A stretch of DNA of 64,000 bases. Origin: Ectocarpus siliculosus (Eukaryota > Sar > Phaeophyceae > Ectocarpales > Ectocarpaceae). Location of the stretch: contig FN649743.1 in the NCBI GenBank assembly GCA_000310025.1, positions 3,954,943 to 4,018,942 of the forward strand, read 5' to 3'. Positions 34,901 through 46,820 of this stretch are shown here, one piece after another; within the stretch, counting starts at the first letter, position 1, and each line of letters starts with the position of its first letter. The notes beneath the pieces were generated by a model that saw only the letters and a program-made list of their open reading frames with translations, made no database searches and was not told the origin of the DNA. The position numbers were made by a program, and so were the translations under genes.

Positions 34901-37900
34901 NNNNNNNNNNNNNNNNNNNNNNNNNNNNNNNCTTTAGGTCCCCCCCCCCCCCCCCCCCCCTCAATTCGGAGGGGGGTAGCCCCCACATATTTGGGGAGTT
35001 TGACCTGTACAGAAAGAAAAGAGAGGTTCCCGGGGAGAAAATGAAAAAGAGGGGGTGTGACAGGGCAAATTTTGTAAAATTAAAAAACAGGAAAAAAACG
35101 TTCCCAATAATTGGGGAAAGAGGGGGGCCCCAAGGGCCCCTAGGGGCGGGGGATAAAATGGCCAAAAATTTTTTTTGGGTTTTGGGGCAAAAACTAAAAG
35201 AGCTCCCAAATTTGGGGGGTTTTTTTATTAGGGGTAGAAACGGTGTTCCTTCTCAAAAGGGACGGGGGTTCAAGGGTAAAAGGATTCCGCCAACCAAAAA
35301 AGGGGTCCCCCCCCCCCCCCCCCTCGGCCGACTTGCCTTTTTTTCCTACTGCCTCCAACGCAAGAAAGCTTATTAGGTTATTACGACAAAAGGCTAGGCA
35401 CGGAGCACGCAGACCCAACTTGACCGAATCTATTGTTTATCTAATATGTTTTGCTGGCCGAGAAGAACCTGCGTAGACCACTTTTTTTTCAAGCCCTCCC
35501 AATTTGTCTCCATAGCAGACGAGGGAGGGCAGTCGCGAACTTCCGGAGTGCTGAACCCCTTTCTTTGTTTTTGCGCGGCGGCTGCTACATATGCGGGTGC
35601 GGCTCAGATCGAGTCGAGCGGTTACGACAGGACTCTGGAGTCGGCGGCGGCGATGGCGTTGGGGCTGTACCCGATGGGCCAGAACGACACCGACGTGGAG
35701 CAGAACTCGCTCCTCTGGATGGAACAGATCGTCGTCCCCATCCACTCTTCGAAGCCTCAAAACGATCGTGAGTGTGATGTGGGGGTACTCATGTTGTGCA
35801 TGCCTTGGCGGTTAGACCAGTGACCTCGAGAGGACGGAGCAATTGTTCCCACAGGGGACGGTGTGCTCATAGCCGTGCATGCCGTAGTCGTTAGACCATT
35901 AACCTGGCATCCATACAACGCCGGGACGGAGCACGCCGGGTTCTCACCGGACCAGGCTCTCACATCACCAAGCGCGAAACGCAGTGAGATATGCTGTGGG
36001 GGGGTCGTGATTCTCACGTTCGGGGTATCATCCCTGAGGGGATAGAACGGCACACGGGTGGAGCAGAAGCTGTGGAACTATATATTATAGCAGATTTAAT
36101 TCCCGATCACCTCTTCAAGGTCTCGAAACGATCGTAAGCGTCGCTGCCGTTTCGTGTTTGGTTGAAGACAGCGCGGGGGGGTAGGGGGAGGGGGGGGCAT
36201 CGTCGTGATTTCACAAAGAGTAGTAGTAGTGGTGTGGGCCACCCCTCGAGACCATGTCTGTGATTCTGGGCTGCTGGAGGCCCGTGTCTCTTGGTGATTG
36301 TTCGGTGTGCGGGATGTGGAGACAGACGGCGGTGATGCATGCCACGGGCTTCACAAATGAAAGATCCAGGAAAAATCCTGGAACAATCTAGTGACGGTGT
36401 TGGTTGCCTGCCCCCCAAAAAGAATGAAATACTTGGGAGATCCTCGCTGTCGAATTTCGTTCTGTAGTACGTGTTTGCAAAATCTGTGCCCTGATGTTCT
36501 GCGTCCGTATGGCCCTTGCCGGTGATCACCCTCCCCCCCATCGCCTACCCAGAATTTCCGACTCTTTTTGCTCCGCCTGCTCCTGCGTGATGACTTTGCT
36601 ATTATTGTTGTTGTTGTTGTTGTTGTGATCACTGCTGCTGCTCCTGCTTGTTGTCTCTATGCCGTCAAAATGGTTCCGGTGTTGATGCTGATGTGATCGG
36701 CGCCCTGTTGCTGCTGTTGGTGATGATCCTTGCTCTTGTTGTCCGTAGCATACATCACGGCTCACGACAAGTGTCCCGTGTACAACGCTAACTGGATACA
36801 GTCCTACGAGAAGGACGAGTTCCAAGAACTGCAGGTCTGGTCCAAAGAACGTTCTTTGAAAACGTGCATGTGCATGCATGTAACGGAAAGCAATACCAGG
36901 TCGAAGGGGTGCGTTGCATTCTTTCATACCGGTAGTTTTTTTGTTGGTCTGGTTCAGTTGAAGCATAGCGGAAGAGGCGTTTGTTCCATGCTTGTTTGTT
37001 TTACCTCGTCGAGCGGGGCGCTCGGAGTTCCACGAGTGGCATATTCACGTAGCAGACTAATATTTCCCAGAACGCGAGGTATAGGGTCGTTTCTGATTTA
37101 TTCTCCCGTCGGACACAAGTTATTTTTGTGTGTGCCAAGAATGCCGACAACTCCATACTTGGCCTGAAAACGCCGACAATGAATGGCACCCCCGACCCTT
37201 CGCTTCTGTTCCAACCTATTTTTTGCGGGCCCTTGGCTTCTGCTCCAACTCATCTTTCTGTGTGAATGTGTGTCCAGCGCGTGGCGAGCGCGGAGCAGGA
37301 GGATGGGGCGGACGGGTTCATCACCCAGGTATACAACATCTTCGACGAGTATCGCGGTGCTAACGACGACCCGGACTGCTGGGACGAGGTCATCGCGTTC
37401 AAGCTGGTGAGGGACTCAAGTGATAGCGCTACTCGTAGGTAGATGAGGGGGGGAGGCGTTGGGAAGATTTCCCGGGCTCCGTTGTAGTTGCACTTGATAA
37501 CGTAGCGCGGAAGCTGCGAGAAGTAGGGGAGAGGCAAGACGGAGTGACGATGTTCCCGCTTCAATTGAGGTGGTACTTGCGGGAGGTGTGATCATGCGGA
37601 GAAGAGAGTAGGCCGGCACACTATGGATTGTTGTTTGGATTTAGAAGACATGTTTTTTTTTCATGTCTCGAGCACGTCGGGCATGCTGCTGTGGTTGCTG
37701 GATTTGGGCGTGCTTATTGTGCATCTGTGGCCGCTGGCCGTCAAGTTAGCTGTTGAGCTCGAATACCGTACAACATGGTTGTTGACGGGTTTCCGTGGGT
37801 TTCCTCCTCGTGCTCTACCCACGGGACAGTTGACCGTACAATTCACAGGGTTGATGGAACGCCAACACCACAAACTTTGAAATGGGCGTGGTTGCGTAGT

Positions 37901-40900
37901 TTTGTCGCACGATAGCGATTTGACACTTGTTTCCGCGATTGGAGGTGTCTGTGCACCGGTACAGCGACACGCAACGATAACACACATTCCATGTTGGGCC
38001 CAGCATCAAAAAAATCACGTTCTACACCGATGGTCAATTTCGGCTGTCTCTTTGCCCCTTGGAGGTGTTGGCCATGTTTCCTAGAAATCTGAATGTTGGT
38101 GTTCGAATTTATCATGTGGCAACCCTTTCTGTGGCAATATTGAGCCACACCCACCCAACCATGGTCCCCCTGGGACCACCAACCTTTCATGTGGAGACTA
38201 AGAATTTAACATGTTTGAAATTAGAGATGTCCGAAAGTTCTGCCGAGCAGTGAGTGGTACAGAATGTGGGATGGATGTCCATTCCATTTTGACCGAAAAA
38301 GAAGGGCACAGATCGTCCAGTCGGGGCACAAGTTGCATGGTATCCGATTTCCTTTCTATTTGTTTCTAGAACGGAAGGCAACTCTCTTCCAGTCCTAAAG
38401 ACGTACATGTCTGACACGCACCAAACCAGCTGTTTTATCTGAACAAGGTGCGGCTGCATTGTGTGCTTTGGTGTAATAAAGAAACACACACGTTCCTTTC
38501 CACCATGTGCTTTGGTGAATTGTAGAAACACACACGTTTCTTTCGGAGTTTGCAAGCCCTGAGGTGCTAAAGTACCCGAATGTAGTATGTCGATGCCGAT
38601 GGTCATTTGCTTTTTTACTTATTTTTTTTTGTCTTGGAACCTGCAGGACCAACTGGAGCTGCACGCCCCTTACAACCTGTGGGATTGCGCGAGGACTCTG
38701 TTGGCGGCAGGACAGGACCAGACCGTGAACTTCATCAATGCTGCGACGATACCCACCGACTTCTCGGAGCAGTACCCGGATATCATCGATGGGTGAGTGG
38801 AAGCGGCAAGAGGGGCGTGGTGGCGGCAGAGACACAGACAACAGCAATGGACGGACAGAGAGCTATTTTAACATAGTGGGGAAGATGGCGTCTTTGGGTG
38901 TCTTTGCATGTTTATTGGAATCGTACATACACCTTTACTTTTTTGTTTCCTGGGCAGCCGGTCAGACGAAAAAAGACAAGAAAGTTGGTCAGCACTGCCT
39001 TCCACCTCTGCTTCATCTGACGGAAAATATACAGTAGCCGCTGAAACAGGGGTGTGTGTGTGTGCTCATAGTCGTGCTTGCCGTAGTCGTTAAACAAGGG
39101 GGGGGGCGGCGCATAGGAACCGCAGAACACCCTTGCCAGTTGTTTACTTGCACCTATGCTCAGCACTTACAGCAGTACGGTGATGTTAGGGCACAGAGCA
39201 AGAATATCGACGGAGTTTTTTTTTTCACGAATTACTTTTATGTCAGCGATTCCATTTTCATAGAAGTTCTGGCGGGTGGGAGCTCCGATCCGATCCGCGG
39301 TCACACGGAAGGGTTGCTCTCCCTGAGTCTACACCGTTTTTTGAAGTAGAAAATGATAGATAACGATGGTGTGGCCCCGTCTTTGACTTTGATAGTGCTT
39401 CGAGGCGTTGATAGGCACGCGTGCGCAGTTATTTTTTTGCTCGCTTGTTCACAATTCGATGAAGATGGGAGGCTCTTGGTGCATCTTTTTTGTGCCTGCC
39501 GCGGGCCCTGTACCTTCCGATGTCCTCATGGACGTTGTAGCCGTCAATGCGCTCGTGGATGTTGTACCTTCCATCGTTCTCATGGACCCTGTACCTTCCA
39601 TTGCCCTCCTGGATGAAGTACCTTCCATCGTCCTCATGGGCGCTGTACCTTCCATTGTCCTCATGGGCGCTGTACCTTCCATTATCCTCATGGACGCTGT
39701 ACCTTCCATTATCCTCATGGACGCCATACCTTCCATTGTCCTCATGGGCGCTGTACCTTCCATTATCCTCATGGACGCTGTACCTTCCATCATCCTCATG
39801 GACGCTGTACCTTCCATTGTCCTCATGGACGCCATACCTTCCATTGTCCTCATGGCCGCCAGGCGCTGTACCTTACAATGTCTTCGCGGACGCTGTACCC
39901 TCCGATGTCCTCAGGTGGCTGTACCTTGGGTGGCTTGTGGACGAGGTGGAAGACATGAAGTACGAGCAAGACGTCGTCGGCCGCTACGCTGCAGGCCCCT
40001 ACCTCACTGAGTGAGTGCCGTCGTGTTGCAGTCAGTTCCTGTTGATGTTGCTGTTGCTGTTGGTGGTGCTGTTGCTGTGCCGACGCTGCTGTTGATGTTT
40101 CGTGATGGTGATACTGTCGCTGTTGCCTGCGTTGCTGCGGGTGTTGTTGTAATGTTTTAGTGGAAGGTGCTGTGAGGCGAAGTCGTCGTTATCGTAATTT
40201 CAAGGAGCCGCTATTAATAGTAGCTATTGTTGTTGGTGGTGTTGGTGGTGGTGGTGGGGATTTTGCGTTATTGTGCAGGTGAACCGTCTGTGGCGCCTTG
40301 AACGTGCATGCATGCATGCTTCCAGCAATCAAAGGGTGCTGGAAATCACGCAGTTTTGCGTGGTACCCGTATCTCACCCTGTCCGGTGATTCCAGCACTA
40401 GATACATATCTACGGAGATCTAGGGTGTTTCGTGTATGCATCATGTTGGAATGTTGTGTTGGGTGAGGGCTGCTTATCGTCAGAGACTGCAGATAAAGGT
40501 TTGGCTCAGGACCTCGGTTACTAGCGAGTGTGCAGGGCATGCCCTAGATCACGGTAGATCCTTATGTAGTGCTGAATACACCAAACACGCCCGATCTAGA
40601 TACAATACAACCCCTCCCTTGGGTCTTCGAGAATACACTGCCTGAACAACCCCCCACGGTGTTTGCCATCGGGGTTGGGTTTTCGTCGCTTGACAACGAC
40701 GTTGTAAAACAAGCCGCCCCCCCCGGTGTTTGCCATCGGGATTGGGTTTCGTCACTTGGCAATGACGTTGTAAAACCAGCCCCCCCCCTCGGTGTTTGCC
40801 ATCGGGGTTGGGTTTTCGTCGCTTGGCAACGACGTTGTAAAACAAGCCGATTCACTTCGTGAACTCGGCAACCAGGTTACCGTTTTTTTTTTTTTACCTC

Positions 40901-43900
40901 TGTTTTTTTTTTGCGGTAACCATGAATGGTGGTCGAGTAGATCATGTTGTGCGGGGTGGAGAACCCTCACTCCGCGCAAGGGGGATGATCGCACCACGTT
41001 GTGTTAAAATGGTCAAGCATCCTCGAGGCAGCTACACAGTGCTTACAAACTGTCTCTGGAAGTGAAAGGACCAAAAATAAATTAAGTCATACGCAGCTGT
41101 CATCCGTACGCAAGGAAGTGAGCACAAGATGCCGAACACCCTTAGCAGGATGCAGCTCACCCTTCATGCGACTCGCCAAATACCTCACGGCGCTTCGCGC
41201 TTGGTGATGTGAGAGCCTGGTCCGGTGAGAACCCGGCGTGCTCCGTCCCGGCTTTGTAGGGATGCGAGGTCAATGGTCTAACGACTACGGCATGCACGAC
41301 TATGAGTACCCCCCCCCCCCCCCGGTCTGTTGCTCCAGAATGAACCTCCGCATGTCACAGGTGATCGAGCACGTGCGCAGCGGCTACATGAGCAACGTGG
41401 GCCGCTTCCCCGGGATGCACATCACGTCCGGTCACTACGGAACTCTCAAGGGCATCGCCGGGGCTCTCGACATCGACGCTATCGATGGCATTCCTGAGTG
41501 AGTTTGTTGTCGCAAGAGGCTTTGGTGTTTTTTTACGGTGTTCATGTGTGTATTGGCGACAGTTTTTGCGCCAATCCTTGTTCTTGCTTTGGACGTTACA
41601 ACCTCACAACATCACTTCTGTTTTTTTGTTTAACGCCAAACATTTTTCTTGCTGCGGACGCCTCAATACGGTGGGGGGGTCGATGTTTAGTGCCGGTTGA
41701 ATAGCGTCAATGCCCGGTATAGTGCCGTTGAATTTTCCGGGCACAATTTTCCGGGTACATACCGGCACTATTCAGGGAACACCACTGTAGCACTTATTTT
41801 TCTTCGCGAATCCTTGTCCTGGCTGTGAACATTACAACGTCTTTTGTTTTTGTGAATCCTTGCCCTTGCTGTGGACGATACATTTTTTTGTTTTGTTTTG
41901 TCTTCACTTCAAATCCGCGCTCACGGCACCTGTGCTGTTTACTCTTGACCTGTGGTACCACAGAAGGGCTCAATAGCACTTGTTTTTTGGTGAATCCTTG
42001 TTGTTGGCGTGGGCACAGGTACGCTTCCCACTTTGCGTTCGAGCTCCTGTACAACGGATCTGCCAACCATCTGGCGGAGGAGGAAGACTTCGCGATCCGA
42101 ATCATGTACCAGGATGGGTGAGCTGTTCTTGTCTTACCCTTGCTCCTTGTATAAGCAGCAGCTCTGTGTGTGGGTGCTGATCATGCTGATGTAGCGATCG
42201 GAATCATGTTGAAAGACGGGCGAGCTGCTGTTGTGTTGCCCTTCCTCCTTGTCGGACGTGTGGTGTGTGGTGCTCATCGTGCTGACGCAGCGATCAGAAT
42301 CATGTTCCAAGATGGGTGAGCTGTTGCTGTCTTTGTTGATAGTTGTAGCTCTCGCGTTGTGGAAGCTTGTCGTTCTGTCTTCGAATCGTTTTCCAAGACG
42401 GCCGAGCTGATGTCTCAAGATTGGTCCGTGCGTGGCAGCTAGTGTGTGAGGATGCTCGTCGTCCTTGTTGTGGCGTTCCCACTCTGTGTATCACACGGCA
42501 GGGAGAAGGGGTAGTGATATGCACGAGGTATTCATGGTGTGGCGTTTTTTTTTTCACTGTAGCTGTTGTTGTCGGTGTGGATTTTTGGAGCTGGTGTTGC
42601 TGTGGTCGGGGTTGTATTTTTGGACAAGAGGACCGGGCTCCCTAGCCCCCCCCAGTCTTCCGTATGCCCCCCCTCCATCCTTACTGTCCTATTCTGCGGT
42701 ACCCCCTGTCCCTCACCCTCCTGCTACATGCACAACCCTCCACCCCCAAACCTTGTCGTCAACTTCGGAAAAAGTTCGAGCACCAGCGACCTGAACTTCG
42801 CCGTCATGGGCCAAGTGTACGATGGGTCTGGGTCCATCTCCGACTTCGACGAAGAGCTGTCGACGATGAGAGACTACAACACGGGCATCATGGGGTGGAC
42901 CCAGTGGGACTACCTCATGGACTACCAAAACGCGGGGAAACCTGTTGTGTACGAATCCGTCGAGGAGTGGTGAGCACAAGAAATATTTTTAGAAAATATA
43001 CGTTCAACACACAGAGACTATCCGTTCGGGATGCATCCACAGCAGTCGAAGGGGATGTGTTGGAATCTTTATAGTGAATGGGACGAGAAAACCGGCTGGA
43101 TACCTTTTGTTTGTTCTGACGGTATCATTCTGCGTTTGAAGGAGGCGTCATGTACGACTAAACAGTTAACAAGATTTTTTTTGTTGCTTTGTCGTTACAA
43201 CTTTCTCTTGTTTGGGAGGACAAGAGGGAAATCCGGGTTCCCAGCAAGGGGTCCCGCCGAAATCGCAAATTTGTTCACACCCCCCCCCCCCCGCTCCTGC
43301 GAATTTCGCACACACGCCCGCCCCACGCTCTGGCAAAGTAGGAAGACACGATTGGCCATCGGTGATCGGTCCTGTGGGAACCTTGCTCCGTCCTCTCGAG
43401 GCCGCTAAGGCATGTAAAGAAAAGAGTACCTCCCCCCCCGCCCCGCCCCCCCCGCCCCGCCCGCCCTGCAGGTGCCTGGACTGTCTTGCCACCGCTCCCG
43501 ACACTTGCATTTCCCAGGAGCTAGAGCTGATGACACAGCAGTGGGAGGAGGCTAGCGTTCAGGCTGAACAGGCGACGGCGGATTTCGAGGAGGCGGACGA
43601 CGGTATCGGAGGCAAGTACATGTAGGACACGTCAAGATACTACCCCCCTACAGGTATCGGAAGCAAGCAACTGCTGTAGCATACGTGAGGTACAACACGC
43701 ACACACAGGCATCGGGCGCAAGAAACTACTGTGGGACACGTAAGATTCACATCCCCCGGGTATCAGAATTAAGAAACAACAGCAGTAGGACGCGACATAC
43801 AACACGCACACACAGGTATCGGACGTAACAATTATGCTATAGGACACGAAGTATACCACATCCCCCCAGGTATCGGAAGTAAGGAATAGATAAGGCGGCC

Positions 43901-46770
43901 GCACTAGCGAACCTCTATTAATATCAATAGTTTTGGCCGGGGGTGGGTTTCTTACCGTATTCCTGGGGTCATGCTACGAATGACCGCTATATAGTTTTTT
44001 GTGTAGGGGTTCTTCGCTGGGCTCAATGGTGCTACAGTTCTTGAAATTTCAGTTTCTTTTAGGCTCTATCAATTTACTCATTAACTGCCAAGTTGTTCAG
44101 CGGGCGCTGTGGTGCTGTAGGACACGTAAGATACCACGCCCTCCTAGGACCGAACTTGAGGCCCTGTTACTCCACGACAACGAGCATGCCAAAATCTCTC
44201 GACCAGACTGTTGTAACGCCGGCATTTTTTTAGTGCAGTTTCTGTTGTTTGCTGCGGAGTTTGGAGTCGGCCTTCGAAAATCGATCTCAAGGCGCGTGGC
44301 GTGTTGTGCGACGTACGCAGTAGCCAGCCAGACCATGCCTGCCGCTGCTGTTGAGAGGTGTTGATGTTCCGCCGACCTGTGCACTGTGGAGCGCTTTCGG
44401 GACGAACCTTTGTTTTTTGCCCCCCATGCCATCAAGGGTGTCTTGTGTATGGTTGTTTCCGTCCAGAGTTCGGGTGCTCGCTTTTCAGGCTGCTAGCCCT
44501 TTCTGGGAGGAGTTTTTCGCGCTGCCCACCCCTCAAACGTGTCCTTAGCTTCCCGCGGAGGAGTTAGAGTGTCCTCTTTACATTGCGGAGCACTTCCGGG
44601 GTACAGTCGTGGCTGCGATATAGCAGGGTGGTGTGGCAAAGGCCCTCGACCCTGTTGTTCGACCCTGTTATGTCGGAGCTCCCTCTTATATCGGAATAAG
44701 AGAATACTCAGCTATATTCTATAGAGGTTCGAGTCCTTGAAAACCGAATTCGACCCTCTTAGATCGGAGCCCCGGCATTAGAGGAGAGTCAACTATACCG
44801 TAGAGGAATCGAGTCCGTGACAATCGATTTCGACCGTTTAATATCGGAGCCCCCTCTTATCCAGTACCCTCTTGCGTTGGAGCCCCTTCTTGTACGGTAC
44901 CTCTTGTATCGGACGCATGACTGTATTAGTGTTTTGCTTCCCCCGGCCTTAAACATGTACTGCCGTACGGCTTCCGTTCCGTTAATATTGATGCAGGCGT
45001 CCACGTTGCCCTCTTGAGCATCTTCGGAGTGGTCCTGGGCATCGGCATCGGCATCTGCATCAAGCCCTGCGTGGACCGGCACAACAACAAGCTCAAGAAG
45101 AATAGCCAAGCGTCCACCATCTCGGGGGACCGCGGGCTGGAGGCGTGGTCTTCTGCCGCCAACAGGTGGGAGGGGAGGGATGCCGTTCGGTGTTTGTTGC
45201 TGGCGGTTTATTGTTGGTCGTTGCTTTTGGAAGCCGAAATCAAACAACTAGACTAGTCAGCTTCTGCGTGCTGCTGGTGCTGGTGTCATTGTTGGCGTTT
45301 TGCTGTTGGTCGTCCCTTCAGGTGCCGAAATAGCACATATATATTTCGGGTTCTACATCACCCTCCTGCACGTATAGTCGTCCATGCATGGCATTGTCAA
45401 GCACCGTTTGTGTATTTTTCAAAAATGAATGTAGATATGTAGATCTTCGCGCCACCCTCTTTGCTTTCTAGTCAAAATACCAAACACGAAGCAGAAACGA
45501 GAATACATAAGTCCCGTCAGACTTGTTGTGCTTCACTCGCTGTTTTACTAGTCAACTAGTATGTGCGGCGAGAATGCGTTTGTTAAGGATGATGTGTCCC
45601 CTTTGCGCGCGAGTGCGTATTATGAAGGCCTTACATTTTCGATGTTTCCCATGTGGTAAGCGCTTGTAGAGGTTAAGTCAAGATGAACGCACGAACCCGT
45701 CTGCAAGAAGCATGACTCTTAACGCCGTTGTAATATCCCGTGTCCCGTGCTCAAAACCGGTACGGTACATTCCCGCAGCCACAACGGAAGCTTCCGGCTC
45801 GGGGCTAAGCACACCCCCACCCGGCAAGTCGGAGGCAACCGCATGATGGCCGTGCCGTCGGCACCAGACGACGACATGGATAACTCGGCACGGATGGGTG
45901 GCGGCGCTAACGGTGCCTACGCCAACGGGAACGGTAGCGGCCAGTACGACGTCGAAGAAGACGTGGCCCCTGGGTGAGGAGAACGCCGAATATATATTGT
46001 TTTTTAATGGGTTGGGTCGATATGGATGGATGTGTGAGAGTCAACGTGCGTTTCTGGTTGAGATCTGTCTTCTCTTCCAGCCACGTTTTTTGCTGTTGTG
46101 CAATCCGAGTAAGCGACAAAAGTGTACGTCATGCAACACTGCTTGACGGAATCGTTGCTATTCATATTGAGTTTTTTCTGGACTCTTTTTCTGTGAAAAG
46201 ACGTCATGCAACACTGCTTGATGGAATCGTTGCTATTCATGTATGTAGTTTTTTCTAGACTCTTTTTCTGTGAAAAGAGATGAGTTGGGTCTTTTGTGAC
46301 TGTAAGAAATGAAGAAAATGCCAAGCGTTTGACAATGACGTTTCACCGCAGAATTACTGTCGGCTGTAGTCGATGTGTTTTGTACCAAGTTTCTGTCTCT
46401 CTTCTCTAGGGGCTCTAGTGTAAGGGTCACGCGTGTATTTCTGACGCCCAAACGGTGGCGGGTAGGGGGTCGAAACGTTCTGATGTGGTGAGGAGGCCGC
46501 CCGCCCTTAACAGACGGTCTTAACAGTGGTTGGTCTGTTGTTGGCGTTGATGATGGTCATGGCGTACTCCTTTAGGGGCCTTTTCATTTTTTGACTGGTC
46601 TCCGTCGTCCTTCGTTCTCCCCTTTTTTTTTTTCTTCAGGATCCCCGAGTTCGCACCGACCTCGGCGCTGGGCGAGCCGGTTCCGTTCCCGCACAAGTAA
46701 GGGCATGTGTTTTTGTGGTGTCGTGCGGTGTGGCGTTGCCGTACGCTTTGCTGGTCCGGGTCTCTGAAGT

Positions 46771-46820
<50 letters not shown>

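Noticed and set aside
39408-40010. 200-aa ORF of nonapeptide repeats (MDAVPSIVL type) as a separate repeat protein.
   Set aside because: It is the 27-bp minisatellite read in frame. The array is intronic and continues into a phosphatase acceptor.
40660-40860. The tail unit of the SINE-like repeat contains gttttacaacgtcgt and gaaaaccc, as in the lacZ-alpha/M13 primer region, suggesting vector contamination.
   Set aside because: The match is only ~15 nt, flanks diverge at once, and the unit recurs in several genomic copies with ordinary divergence. It is a genomic repeat with a chance resemblance.
43602-43890. Short direct repeats that might be read as a CRISPR array.
   Set aside because: Units are diverged, spacing is not spacer-like, and they derive from the exon 11 donor in a eukaryotic intron.
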